From the IMG/VR virus record IMGVR_UViG_3300026319_000007, positions 1-50,716 of that record: a stretch of DNA of 50,716 nt; one strand, written 5' to 3'. The DNA is from a virus. The notes under the pieces are model-generated. The model ran no database searches and was not told the origin of the DNA. It worked only from the letters and a program-made list of their open reading frames with translations. The position numbers and the translations under genes are program-made. Of this stretch, positions 26,019 to 33,358 are shown piece after piece (positions within the stretch are counted from its first letter, which is position 1; each line of letters starts with the position of its first letter).

Positions 26019-26210
26019 TTATAATAATCGAACTGGAATATTACAAAATCTATATTCCCGTTTCTCATAAGGCGCAATTGGATATATACAATTCTCTAGG
26101 CAAATTTTTTGAAATTCCTTAAAAGATTCCTTATCAATAAACAGAACGAATTTATTTAATTTATACTGCTTACTTTTAGAGTAGATGTATCTTAATTTTT
26201 GTAATAGCAC
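26019..26210 (-). CDS. Small hypothetical protein
   Basis: 63 aa if it starts at the GTG at 26210, one nucleotide after the stop of the 26212 gene, a spacing used repeatedly in this arm. An ATG at 26261 would add 17 residues but overlap that gene by 50 nt. Lys/Phe/Ile-rich, helical and AT-rich. Last gene of the leftward arm; unknown function. Confidence 0.45.
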   Translation of the reverse strand: MLLQKLRYIYSKSKQYKLNKFVLFIDKESFKEFQKICLENCIYPIAPYEKREYRFCNIPVRLL

Positions 26211-26211
26211 A

Positions 26212-26682
26212 TCAATTCCAAAGATTAAGATAGTATTTGCTGAAGAACCTGAGTCCCTCATTCAGTTGGGCCTGTAAAGAATCCAATTCCTTAGCCCCTC
26301 TGAAGTCATAATCGCAGATTCTCTTGCCAGCCTCGAATCCAAGGGCAATGGTGTCTAGGATCTCGTGCCATTTGGCATGGGCAATTGCGGAATGCGCCGG
26401 GGCGTTCGTGGAAAGGTCATCCTCAGGAAACAGCTCAACATAGACCTGGACGGGATAGCCATAAGCACTCTTGAGACTTCGGACAGCCTTCGGCATCCAG
26501 GAGCTGAGATATCCGTCGATACTCCAGCCATCGCAGTCAGCGTATCCCCGCCAGCCGCGCTGAATGACCCATTTGGTGCGTCGATAGCTTTCTCCAACCA
26601 AAATCCAGGGATGAAGCAAAATATACCTATAGTTGTAACCAAAAATACCCTCATCCTTTAAATACTGTAGTAGTGTTCTCAT
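26212..26682 (-). CDS. Conserved phage hypothetical protein
   Basis: 156 aa, rich in aromatic residues. The segment YILLHPWILVGESYRRTKW followed by RGYADCDGWSIDGYLSSWMP is characteristic of a recurrent phage protein of unknown function. No membrane helix or catalytic motif. Visibly more GC-rich than its neighbours, suggesting separate ancestry. Coupled to the upstream gene by ATGA at 26679. Confidence 0.6.
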   Translation of the reverse strand: MRTLLQYLKDEGIFGYNYRYILLHPWILVGESYRRTKWVIQRGWRGYADCDGWSIDGYLSSWMPKAVRSLKSAYGYPVQVYVELFPEDDLSTNAPAHSAIAHAKWHEILDTIALGFEAGKRICDYDFRGAKELDSLQAQLNEGLRFFSKYYLNLWN

Positions 26683-26879
26683 AATGATATTCCAATTAAT
26701 AAATTAAGAAATTCTTTTGCGGCTTCATTTGATAATTTATGAAGATCAGGAAAATTATATCCAGCTCGATGAACAACATCCTGAAATTTTACTGCAATAT
26801 TTGCTTGCCAAGAATAGTAATATGAACTATCTTCACTAAGAGCTTTAGATAAGTGATCAACTGCTTCTTTTGTAGTCAC
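26679..26879 (-). CDS. Conserved small phage protein
   Basis: 66 aa from the GTG at 26879; a TTG at 26891 is possible but overlaps the upstream small gene. The pattern MTTKEAVDHL ... YYYSWQANIAVKFQD is typical of small phage proteins of unknown function that open with T-x-K-E-A. Helical and acidic. Stop overlaps the next start. Confidence 0.55.
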   Translation of the reverse strand: MTTKEAVDHLSKALSEDSSYYYSWQANIAVKFQDVVHRAGYNFPDLHKLSNEAAKEFLNLLIGISL

Positions 26880-26880
26880 T

Positions 26881-26961
26881 TTAATATCCAATTAACCTAA
26901 AAATAACGGAGAAAGTCACCCCAATGAATATGCCAACCATAACACTTTGATAATCCAGCAT
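26881..26961 (-). CDS. Tiny membrane protein (26 aa)
   Basis: ATG at 26961 with a strong AAGGAG 8 nt upstream. Residues 7-24 form one hydrophobic helix. Gene-sized only by its ribosome site and fit between neighbours. Function unknown. Confidence 0.45.
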   Translation of the reverse strand: MLDYQSVMVGIFIGVTFSVIFRLIGY

Positions 26962-26971
26962 TATTTTCTCC

Positions 26972-27094
26972 TTAGAAAAATTTTGAATAAATCCAAAGGA
27001 TGAACTTTCTCCATCCTCTATAAATTAAGTCACTAAGAGCAAACAAAGTCCAACCAAGAAGCATGGAAATAACCAATAGGCTCATTCGACTCAT
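26972..27094 (-). CDS. Tiny membrane protein (40 aa)
   Basis: ATG at 27094 with GGAGG 6 nt upstream. A hydrophobic helix (about 4-20) is followed by a basic aromatic tail. It overlaps the end of the 27033 gene by 62 nt in another frame; the ribosome site argues that it is real, but both frames may not be used. Confidence 0.4.
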   Translation of the reverse strand: MSRMSLLVISMLLGWTLFALSDLIYRGWRKFILWIYSKFF

Positions 27095-27236
27095 TTCCTT
27101 CCTCCACTTTACACAAACTCTTTTGTGTATTTTTCGCTTTACTCAAATCAGCAGATGAGGCCGGATTCCCACTCGGCTCCCAAACAATTCCATGTGCTTC
27201 TCCTGAATAAGTCGAAATAAATTTATGAACCTTCAC
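27033..27236 (-). CDS. Small hypothetical protein (67 aa)
   Basis: Starts with MKVHKFISTYSGEAHGIVWEPSGNP; Lys/Glu/Ser-rich, probably partly disordered. Overlaps the upstream stop by 4 nt (ATGA). Its last third is shared with the overlapping tiny membrane-protein frame. Function unknown. Confidence 0.45.
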   Translation of the reverse strand: MKVHKFISTYSGEAHGIVWEPSGNPASSADLSKAKNTQKSLCKVEEGNESNEPIGYFHASWLDFVCS

Positions 27237-27538
27237 TTTTTCTCCTCACTTGGTTTGGTGATAAAAAGGGAAATTCGATTGATTACCTCAATCGCATAAT
27301 CCATATGATTATTGAATTCAACGGTCATACCTTTAGCGTCTTCAAGTTCATAGATAATTTTGGCAGCAAAATTTTCTTTCCCTTCCTTGAAGGCTTGGTC
27401 ACGGAGGGACATAAAAGCATGATAAATATGATCCTCTGAATTACATTCAAAAGGATGCGCTGAACTAATTTTAGTGCAAGCGTAAATAACTTCACTTAAA
27501 TCGTCGGCTTTCTTTCTTAATTCTTCGTCGGAGATCAT
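27233..27538 (-). CDS. Hypothetical helical protein
   Basis: 101 aa, acidic and helical (DEELRKKADDLSEVIYACTKI; EGKENFAAKIIYELEDAKG). No known motif. ATGA overlaps at both ends tie it into a long co-translated series. Confidence 0.55.
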   Translation of the reverse strand: MISDEELRKKADDLSEVIYACTKISSAHPFECNSEDHIYHAFMSLRDQAFKEGKENFAAKIIYELEDAKGMTVEFNNHMDYAIEVINRISLFITKPSEEKK

Positions 27539-27696
27539 AGTTCCTTCACGAGAATACGGATAGTTCTTCCTAATTCTGGACTTAACAATTTCTTGGCTGA
27601 TTTCTTTGTTCGATGCATAACTAAACTATCAGAGTGTAAATAATAATTCGCCCACATCTTCTTCATGAATTTCTTCTTTCGCTTAGAGGGTTTCAT
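27535..27696 (-). CDS. Small basic protein (53 aa)
   Basis: ATG at 27696, stop at 27535-27537. Very Lys/Arg-rich (KPSKRKKKFMKKMW), followed by a helical part. ATGA overlaps with the genes on both sides support it. It may bind nucleic acid. Confidence 0.55.
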   Translation of the reverse strand: MKPSKRKKKFMKKMWANYYLHSDSLVMHRTKKSAKKLLSPELGRTIRILVKEL

Positions 27697-27971
27697 TTCG
27701 TCTCCGATAAGTATTTAGAGACAGCTCTTTTACAATCAGCAATTTCACTTGCGTCCAAATGCCCATTTGTCCACATCTCAATAACTGTTTCTAAAACTTC
27801 CACTAATTCCTTTATCTCCGGGCCTTCGAGGGCATCAAGATACCCTTGTGCTCGAACTGTCCAATATCTTCTTGCTATATGATCGCCACCAAGATCTAGC
27901 TCAATAATTCGTTCCGTCGTCATTCCATGTTCAAGTGTTTCGACAATTTCTTTTGCTTCTTTGGCATTCAT
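27693..27971 (-). CDS. Hypothetical helical protein
   Basis: 92 aa, acidic, helical, containing MTTERIIELDLGGDHIARRYW and a second helix pair EIKELVEVLETVIEMW. The phrase IKELVE also appears in the adjacent Lar-like reading frame. Function unknown. Confidence 0.55.
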   Translation of the reverse strand: MNAKEAKEIVETLEHGMTTERIIELDLGGDHIARRYWTVRAQGYLDALEGPEIKELVEVLETVIEMWTNGHLDASEIADCKRAVSKYLSETK

Positions 27972-28325
27972 TTATTTTCTCCCTGATGTTTGGAGAGAAC
28001 CATATTTAAATCATGGATTCTCTTAGGTAATCCTTGCGGCAACTTTTGATACGATAGAGATCCTTGTGTGAAAGCTGGATGTGTTACAACAATCCAGGCG
28101 GCTTCCACCAATTCCTTTATACTCGCGTCCCGCTCGCGAATGGCCTGTTTGTCTTGGTTGATTATTTTCCAGCAATAGGCCGAGTTCCACTCCTCCACAG
28201 ATGGGCGAACAAAAAAAATCACAGGTAATATCCTTACATCTAACTACAGGAACAAAGTTGCCATTAAAGATCCCAACCTCTTGTCCACAAAACGGACACG
28301 GCCTTAGTTCATTCTCTTGAGTCAT
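27968..28325 (-). pseudogene. Lar-like zinc-finger protein gene split by a frameshift
   Basis: The 5' frame (28325 to stop at 28023) begins MTQENELRPCPFCG, the hallmark of Lar-type restriction-alleviation-like zinc-finger proteins, with a second Cys pair about residues 30-35. The normal continuation (VEEWN ... IRERDASIKEL) lies in the other frame (to 27968). The switch falls at eight T (A at 28211-28218 on the + strand); with seven T one 118-aa frame would result. This could be a real mutation, a sequencing error or +1 slippage. Family proteins are linked to modulation of host restriction; here function is unproven. Confidence 0.6.
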
Positions 28326-28654
28326 AATTTACCTCCGGCTTTGATGTTTCTTTTTAATGGCAATAGTGGTCCCATCTTTTTTATCCAAGCACGGAGTCCT
28401 GGCACTTCCAATGCAGAACGCACCGCGGTAATGTCAAATTTATGGGCCTCTTTTGGATCGGTCCCCTCATCAACATGGACAGCAATTGATCCGAGAGCAA
28501 TAAGAATTTGGATGGATGGTTTGAGTGGATCATTGAACATATGCTCATCCTCTTGTTTGTCGGGTGTGGTTACAATTTGATGGTTAAATATCTTTCGTGC
28601 GGCAATTTCTTGGTTACGAATGGCATCTAGTTCTTTTTTATGTTCATCAGTCAT
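28322..28654 (-). CDS. Hypothetical protein
   Basis: 110 aa. Charged N-terminal helix (TDEHKKELDAIRNQEIAARKIF), then a segment IQILIALGSIAVHVDEGTDPKEAHKF. No known motif. ATGA overlaps with both neighbours. Confidence 0.5.
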   Translation of the reverse strand: MTDEHKKELDAIRNQEIAARKIFNHQIVTTPDKQEDEHMFNDPLKPSIQILIALGSIAVHVDEGTDPKEAHKFDITAVRSALEVPGLRAWIKKMGPLLPLKRNIKAGGKL

Positions 28655-28800
28655 AAAGTTATTAACCTATAACGACCACAATTTTTATTTGAGCAATAGT
28701 TCAATGAAACAGTATTAGTTGCAGAAGTTATCACTGTATGAGAAACAAGTTTTAAATTACAATTGAGACATTTTAAAGACAGTTTTTTCTTACCTTTCAT
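28651..28800 (-). CDS. Small zinc-ribbon protein (49 aa)
   Basis: ATG at 28800, AAAAGG about 10 nt upstream. CLNC (11-14) and C-x4-C (36-41) make a two-knuckle zinc ribbon between basic ends. Overlaps the next ATG as ATGA. Possible nucleic-acid binding. Confidence 0.5.
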   Translation of the reverse strand: MKGKKKLSLKCLNCNLKLVSHTVITSATNTVSLNYCSNKNCGRYRLITL

Positions 28801-28831
28801 TTCATCGAATCCTTTTTATTCATTGAGTTGA

Positions 28832-28936
28832 TCATTTATTTGTCCAATTCCATATCGCCAACGAAAACCAAATTCCCATGCAGGCTGGGGTGAAAATAAT
28901 TACCCAGTATGCCAGCTGATCAATGATTTCAATCAT
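28832..28936 (-). CDS. Tiny membrane protein next to endolysin (34 aa)
   Basis: ATG at 28936 abuts the endolysin stop. A Trp-rich hydrophobic stretch covers residues 9-30. Its position directly after the peptidase gene suggests a lysis role (holin- or spanin-like), but it is very short. Confidence 0.5.
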   Translation of the reverse strand: MIEIIDQLAYWVIIFTPACMGIWFSLAIWNWTNK

Positions 28937-29380
28937 TTATTTTCCCACATATTTTTGATAGTTTGGTATTTGAATATGCGGCCAATCCTTCAACGAGTGC
29001 CAGGCTCCCCCCGATTCGAGTCCAACTCCTTGAGCAATTTCCAGTAAGCAATGATAGTGGCTTTCCTCCCATAAAGTCTGCCCAGTTTGGTTATCGACCA
29101 CTGCAACATCGATAGCGCGGCTAGGCATGTAGTTGTGAGCACTGAGAACTGAATGTCCATCCGCATTAGTAACAATCTGCTCCGGATGCTGGATAACCCA
29201 GCGTCCTTGAGTATCCATTGTTCTTCCTTTTTTAAAGAGCTCAAACTGTTCCTCAACCGGACGATGGACGCAGCTAAGGATAAGATATTTTCCTGGGTTA
29301 CGGTTGAAAAATTCATTTTTTATTTCCTCCCATTTATCTCTAATTGGTTGAGCTGCATCATCAATATCAGTAGTTGTCAT
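28937..29380 (-). CDS. M15 family peptidase endolysin
   Basis: 147 aa. Zinc-peptidase motifs: S-x-H-x6-A-x-D (S80, H82, A89, D91) and W-x4-D-x2-H (W127, D132, H135), as in VanY and L-alanyl-D-glutamate peptidases. The whole protein is the catalytic domain, without a cell-wall-binding domain or signal peptide, so a holin or other export route is expected. It cuts peptidoglycan cross-link peptides to release virions. Unusually for a late function it sits at the far end of the leftward arm. Confidence 0.85.
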   Translation of the reverse strand: MTTTDIDDAAQPIRDKWEEIKNEFFNRNPGKYLILSCVHRPVEEQFELFKKGRTMDTQGRWVIQHPEQIVTNADGHSVLSAHNYMPSRAIDVAVVDNQTGQTLWEESHYHCLLEIAQGVGLESGGAWHSLKDWPHIQIPNYQKYVGK

Positions 29381-29585
29381 ATTTTATTTGATCCCAAAAT
29401 TTCTTTTGATTATCTTCTAAAAGTAACTTTTCAATTAAATGGAAAAGAGACATAACAGAATGTTCATCATTAGCTAAAACTTCAAATGTATGCCCAACTT
29501 CATCTGCACTTCCTTTAATAGTAATGTACCAAATATTTTTTCCATCTGAAGTAAGAGAATGAAATTTTTTATTATCATCTAACAT
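29367..29585 (-). CDS. Small hypothetical protein
   Basis: 72 aa, beta N-terminus (KNIWYITIKGSADEVGHTFEVLA) and helical C-terminus. Overlaps the endolysin start by 14 nt. AT-rich. Unknown function. Confidence 0.5.
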   Translation of the reverse strand: MLDDNKKFHSLTSDGKNIWYITIKGSADEVGHTFEVLANDEHSVMSLFHLIEKLLLEDNQKKFWDQIKYDNY

Positions 29586-29587
29586 AT

Positions 29588-29863
29588 TTATTCCTCTGGT
29601 TTAATGATCTCAACAGTTCCATCTTCTTTTAAATGCAATACTTGACCAAAATTTTTAACTGAGTCTTTAAGAATTTCTTCTTTAGTACGATTTGTTTTCA
29701 TCACTGAATCTACATACCCCATCTTAGCCATTTCTGTGAGAATCATAACTCGTTCTTCTTCTGTAGCAGATCTTTTTTGCCATTCCTCTAATTCTCTTAC
29801 AGACTGAAAGAAAACTAAAGCTGCTTCACTTTTCATAGTAAATAAGTACATTTTAGCCTTCAT
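29588..29863 (-). CDS. Hypothetical protein
   Basis: 91 aa from the ATG at 29863; an upstream start at 29926 would run deep into the cREC gene. N-terminal beta-like stretch then charged helices (ATEEERVMILTEMAKMG) and an acidic tail. It overlaps the cREC gene by 11 nt. Function unknown. Confidence 0.5.
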   Translation of the reverse strand: MKAKMYLFTMKSEAALVFFQSVRELEEWQKRSATEEERVMILTEMAKMGYVDSVMKTNRTKEEILKDSVKNFGQVLHLKEDGTVEIIKPEE

Positions 29864-30161
29864 TGTATTGTACCGCAGTTTTCCAATAGTCCAATCCCAG
29901 AATCTCCGCCATTCTCTGCCCGCCATAGGGATTGCCCGTATGGAACTGCACTATGGGACGCTTTGGCATCAGGGCTATGTACCGAGCGACGGGCTCGAAA
30001 GTCTCGAATCCCCTGGTTCCCGGAATCGATTGCTGGATGTCGTGGTCTAGGCTCACGACCTCGACAGGAACCGTCGCCAAAAGCCTGATAGCATCCGTGA
30101 TGGTGCTGGCCTTGTACCAATCTACCCATTCCTTTCTGATGTCATCAACAAAAAGCTTCAT
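29853..30161 (-). CDS. Cyclic-phosphate-processing receiver (cREC) domain protein
   Basis: 102 aa. Matches the cREC pattern: LFVDDIR at the N-terminus (acidic D6, D7), VVSLDHD (S37-D41) and a late QFHTGNPYGGQRM (72-84). This receiver-like family is predicted, from its genomic links to RNA ligases and phosphoesterases, to process cyclic phosphates at RNA ends. An RNA ligase (32441) and a metallophosphoesterase (31735) are encoded 1.6-3.2 kb upstream in the same direction, which fits RNA repair. GC-richer than its neighbours. The catalytic role has not been demonstrated here. Confidence 0.7.
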   Translation of the reverse strand: MKLFVDDIRKEWVDWYKASTITDAIRLLATVPVEVVSLDHDIQQSIPGTRGFETFEPVARYIALMPKRPIVQFHTGNPYGGQRMAEILGLDYWKTAVQYNEG

Positions 30162-30198
30162 GTTTTTCTTGCCCGTCTAGTTAAATAAGTTACTTTCA

Positions 30199-30429
30199 TT
30201 ATCGTAATCCATTCATAATTCCAAAACATCCGCTACATTTAGCTTGATAGTTTTTATCTGTTAATGAACAGTCTGTTTTACAAAATTTGCATCGCCCAAC
30301 AATGACAGTTAAATTAGCTTCATTTGTTCCCTGAACATGAATGTGACCACTCCAAACTATTGCCAATTCTTGCGGATGATATATGCATGTTCGCATATAT
30401 AATCCAATAGTAATTTTAAGTTTTTTCAT
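30199..30429 (-). CDS. Small zinc-ribbon protein
   Basis: 76 aa from the ATG at 30429, 1 nt after the upstream stop; an in-frame upstream ATG at 30552 lies within the neighbouring gene. The beta-rich N-terminus is followed by C-x2-C-x3-C and C-x2-C (CKFCKTDC ... CSGC) near the end. Possible RNA/DNA-binding zinc ribbon. Confidence 0.5.
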   Translation of the reverse strand: MKKLKITIGLYMRTCIYHPQELAIVWSGHIHVQGTNEANLTVIVGRCKFCKTDCSLTDKNYQAKCSGCFGIMNGLR

Positions 30430-30430
30430 T

Positions 30431-30601
30431 TTAACACCCTGCTGGGGAATCCTCATTTTCCACGATGATGCTGCCGCATCCCATCCTGGTGCAACTATAA
30501 ACACTTCGTTCCGGTGACGACACCAGGCTATTGTACTCAAATTTGCAGACATGCTTATCTTTGCTTTGTCTGATACGCTTATTATTTTTTAATTTTTTCA
30601 T
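30431..30601 (-). CDS. Small Cys-containing protein
   Basis: 56 aa from the ATG at 30601, which has AAGGAA upstream; an ATG at 30622 is less likely. Basic N-terminus, then four Cys (HVCKF, SCTRMGC, AGC) compatible with zinc binding. Overlaps the metalloprotease-like gene by 20 nt. Confidence 0.45.
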   Translation of the reverse strand: MKKLKNNKRIRQSKDKHVCKFEYNSLVSSPERSVYSCTRMGCGSIIVENEDSPAGC

Positions 30602-30908
30602 TTGTTCTTCCTTTTCTTTCAAGAACCAATGCGGTTCTACTGAGGATTGTTGGAATCACTTGTTCCAGGATTTCATGTTGCTCTTTTTCAGATGGAACCC
30701 GGATCGCCACTGTGCTGATTATGAAGAACCACAGGTGGAGGAGCTCATGAAGCATCGTTTCTGAAAAAATGTATCCATCCTTCAGCGCCAGATCGGATAG
30801 ATAGATTCTGAACTTCTTCTTATCCACGCTTGTCAGCCCGTAGCAGGCATCCCTGCCGTGGTACAGCCTCTTTCGGCTTTTTATAGTACCCGAAAGGTCA
30901 ATCTTCAT
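30582..30908 (-). CDS. Putative zinc metalloprotease (HExxH)
   Basis: 108 aa. HELLH at residues 54-58 inside the helix SETMLHELLHLW, with downstream Glu residues (74-82) that could supply the third zinc ligand. The size matches small phage proteins with a minimal zincin core. It overlaps the serine-protease start by 4 nt, so the two are probably co-translated. Substrate unknown. Confidence 0.6.
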   Translation of the reverse strand: MKIDLSGTIKSRKRLYHGRDACYGLTSVDKKKFRIYLSDLALKDGYIFSETMLHELLHLWFFIISTVAIRVPSEKEQHEILEQVIPTILSRTALVLERKGRTNEKIKK

Positions 30909-31594
30909 TTGTCCATAATCCGTAGGTCCGGCTGAAGCCCATACTCACCCAATGCCTTCCTGTTCTTTCGGAGAAAGAACACGATGGAATCCAGGCTTTG
31001 TGCCTGGGAGAGATGTGTTACGCCAAGTCCGACAATCGCCACGGAAACCGCGCACCCGACCAGTTCCTCATTCTTGTTGAACACCACCCCGCCAGAATTT
31101 CCTGGAAGCACCGACTCGTCCATGAATAGGATGTCCCCGTCAACCTTCGCCACCTTGCCCCACGATTGCGTTCCAGTTAGAGCCAGGGGAGATCCAAGGG
31201 TGGAAATATCCTCTCCCTGGGTCACTGAGGATGCCAGAAGGAAATAAGAGGTATTGCGCCTGTCTATGTGGATCAAGGCCAGATCTTGCAGGGCTGAGGA
31301 GCTTACGATAGTGCCGCGATACTCTTTGTTGTCGGAGGTCACTACCATTATAGTGTCCGCATCCTCCGTGCAATGTTTTGCCGTAATTATATCGCCGTAA
31401 CCGTCGATAAATCCGGCAGAGCAGACGAAGTGCCTGTCAACGAGGAGAGGCACTTTCTTCTTTCCATGTCGCATCTCAACCGTATTGGTGATATCGGCTT
31501 TTGTTATTTGAAGTTCGACGACCTTTGGGGTAACATCAGCCTTTGCCATTTGTATTGCCCCAAGAAAAAGCAAAATTCCAACTAATTTTTTCAT
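30905..31594 (-). CDS. Secreted trypsin-like serine protease
   Basis: 229 aa. An N-terminal signal peptide (hydrophobic 4-15, AKA before residue 20) precedes a chymotrypsin-fold domain with H74 (TAKHC), D104 (DLALIHID) and S167 (PGNSGG), the complete catalytic triad of the DegP/trypsin-like group; no PDZ domain follows. It would act in the periplasm or outside the cell. A phage protease with a signal peptide is uncommon; it is not the usual prohead protease. AAGGAG ribosome site. Confidence 0.8.
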   Translation of the reverse strand: MKKLVGILLFLGAIQMAKADVTPKVVELQITKADITNTVEMRHGKKKVPLLVDRHFVCSAGFIDGYGDIITAKHCTEDADTIMVVTSDNKEYRGTIVSSSALQDLALIHIDRRNTSYFLLASSVTQGEDISTLGSPLALTGTQSWGKVAKVDGDILFMDESVLPGNSGGVVFNKNEELVGCAVSVAIVGLGVTHLSQAQSLDSIVFFLRKNRKALGEYGLQPDLRIMDK

Positions 31595-31603
31595 CCTGGC
31601 TCC

Positions 31604-31735
31604 TTATTCATTAAATGAGTCGAAAATTCTATCGATAACTTCGATCAAAAGAACACTTCCAACAAATAATACTAAAAGAATAAAAGTAGCTGCAATTAAG
31701 CCTAAAAATCCCTCAAGTAATAAATCTGTAAACAT
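31604..31735 (-). CDS. Small membrane protein (43 aa)
   Basis: ATG at 31735 overlaps the upstream stop as TGATG. A single long hydrophobic segment (about 9-32) with acidic ends. The AAGGAG for the serine protease begins at its stop codon. Function unknown. Confidence 0.55.
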   Translation of the reverse strand: MFTDLLLEGFLGLIAATFILLVLFVGSVLLIEVIDRIFDSFNE

Positions 31736-32454
31736 CAGATCTTTCCCGACACATCCACAATAACTTCCTTTTCCCTTGTGTTGAGATAGAGAATTGCGAA
31801 TCCCTTGCGCTGCGGAGCATAGTAAGCTTCGTCAGCATAGGAAGGGAAATTCAGTAGGCTTCCTGTATTGACAAGAGTAACATCGTGTCGTACTCTCTTT
31901 CCTTGCTTATTTATATCCCAAAATCCACGGTTGGTTGTCGCAAGTTCATGAGTGTGAGAACAAGCGCAAACATCCGCTGAGGGAAATTGGCGCATAAGAG
32001 TAACCGAATTTCCGAAGGTGTTTGAACCAAATCCAGTTCCATGCTTGTAGGCCACGCCGTAGTTGACCTTTCCGGCCTTGACCACGACAAATCCCTGGTT
32101 GGGATTGTAAAGTTTTTTGAGCCCGAGATGCTTTGCAAGCTCATAGTCCATGTCAATCCCCGCCTCGTGCCGAGTTCTTCCCGAGTGATTTCCCTGGACC
32201 AATCCAAGGATCTTCTTCCGAATTGGATAGAATAACTCCTCTCCATAATCCAATTGCTCTTGGGGAGTCAGAACTTGATCAAACATCATATGGCCCTTTT
32301 TGGGAATTACATTCTCGAAATTGTCGGACAGGAGAAGTGCATTGGCATCAGTCTCCTTAACAAAGTTCACATATCTCTGGGCCATCTTAAGGTCGGCATT
32401 GCGGTGTCCGATGTGAACGCATCCAAAAATCACTAATGGCCTATAATTTTTCAC
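31735..32454 (-). CDS. Metallophosphoesterase (calcineurin-like)
   Basis: 239 aa. Motifs in order: GCVHIGH (11-17), LSDNFEN (42-48), QGNHSGR (87-93), KHG (137-139) and CSHTH (165-169). These are the metal-binding blocks of calcineurin-like phosphoesterases, except that block I has Cys12 where Asp is usual and block II reads SDN. Next to an RNA ligase (14-nt overlap), it could remove RNA-end phosphates, but DNA or nucleotide substrates are equally possible. The altered first motif may affect metal use. Confidence 0.75.
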   Translation of the reverse strand: MKNYRPLVIFGCVHIGHRNADLKMAQRYVNFVKETDANALLLSDNFENVIPKKGHMMFDQVLTPQEQLDYGEELFYPIRKKILGLVQGNHSGRTRHEAGIDMDYELAKHLGLKKLYNPNQGFVVVKAGKVNYGVAYKHGTGFGSNTFGNSVTLMRQFPSADVCACSHTHELATTNRGFWDINKQGKRVRHDVTLVNTGSLLNFPSYADEAYYAPQRKGFAILYLNTREKEVIVDVSGKI

Positions 32455-33358
32455 TTGTCACCTCTTCAGTTTTAAACATTGATTCTGCCAATTTTTGCTT
32501 GTAAAATTCCGGAAAGCCTCCCATGATTCCTCTGCTGATCTGGGGCCATGCCTGCTTAAACAACTCCTCTTTAATCTCTTCGGCTCGTTCCTTGAAAACA
32601 TCCTGGCCAATCTCTTTAAGAATAGGGCCGATGTCCTGGGGGGCATTCAACAACTTGCTATCCTCCCGAAGGTGCTGTATGGCCTTGTTCCATGTTGCCT
32701 CGGTCTTGTACATCAAAATTATGTTCTGCACCACGTCCTTGCTATTCGGATTCGACTTCTTCCATTCGGCTTTGTGATCTTCCTTGAACTTCTCGCTCAC
32801 CCACTTTCCCATCAGGGTTTTTTTGTCAACTCCAAACTGATCATATGCCTTGATGACAAAGCCCTCGATCTTGCTTCCTCCAAGAAAGGATTCTCGATCA
32901 AAAAATTCTCGAAGAGTATTAACATCCTTAACCAGACCATGCCAAAATGCTGGAACTACTTCAAGATCTAATCGAGCTGCTTCAATACATTTAACAGCAT
33001 GACTAACATATTTTTGATCTCCCATATCAATATCAAAGATCACAATATTATGTAAAGGAACTCGTCCATAAGTAAGTGTATTATGGTGTTCTCTAAAAAG
33101 AACCTCTCCCCGAAAAGTCCAGTTGAGTGGAAGCAGGTGCCGAATCGACATCACATACTCGCAAGCGCCTTTGAAGAGCTTATTGTCTATCGGCGGGTAT
33201 AGTATAGCCCCTTTTGACTTCATTATCAAGCCCCCAGCTTCATACATCCCAAAAGAGAATTGAGAGCCATCCACCTTCTCTTCAATTAACACCTCTGAAT
33301 TAAAGAGTGTTTCTATACGCTTATGCCCCAGATTGTAAATCGAGCTATAGCTGTTCAT
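32441..33358 (-). CDS. RNA ligase (Rnl2-like nucleotidyltransferase)
   Basis: 305 aa. Nucleotidyltransferase motifs: I EEKVDGS (adenylated Lys28), III FRGEVLF (E85), IV IEGFVIK (E165), V GKWVSEK (K185). The C-terminal 110 residues are helical, as in Rnl-type ligases. It seals 5'-phosphate and 3'-hydroxyl RNA ends using ATP. Neighbours are a phosphoesterase downstream and a SAM methyltransferase upstream, both overlapping by 14 nt. Repair of host-nuclease-cut tRNA or other RNA is a reasonable inference. Confidence 0.85.
   Translation of the reverse strand: MNSYSSIYNLGHKRIETLFNSEVLIEEKVDGSQFSFGMYEAGGLIMKSKGAILYPPIDNKLFKGACEYVMSIRHLLPLNWTFRGEVLFREHHNTLTYGRVPLHNIVIFDIDMGDQKYVSHAVKCIEAARLDLEVVPAFWHGLVKDVNTLREFFDRESFLGGSKIEGFVIKAYDQFGVDKKTLMGKWVSEKFKEDHKAEWKKSNPNSKDVVQNIILMYKTEATWNKAIQHLREDSKLLNAPQDIGPILKEIGQDVFKERAEEIKEELFKQAWPQISRGIMGGFPEFYKQKLAESMFKTEEVTSEKL

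Noticed and set aside
26978-27032. 17-aa open frame between 26961 and 27033
   Set aside because: Too short, no proper ribosome-site spacing, overlaps better-supported frames.
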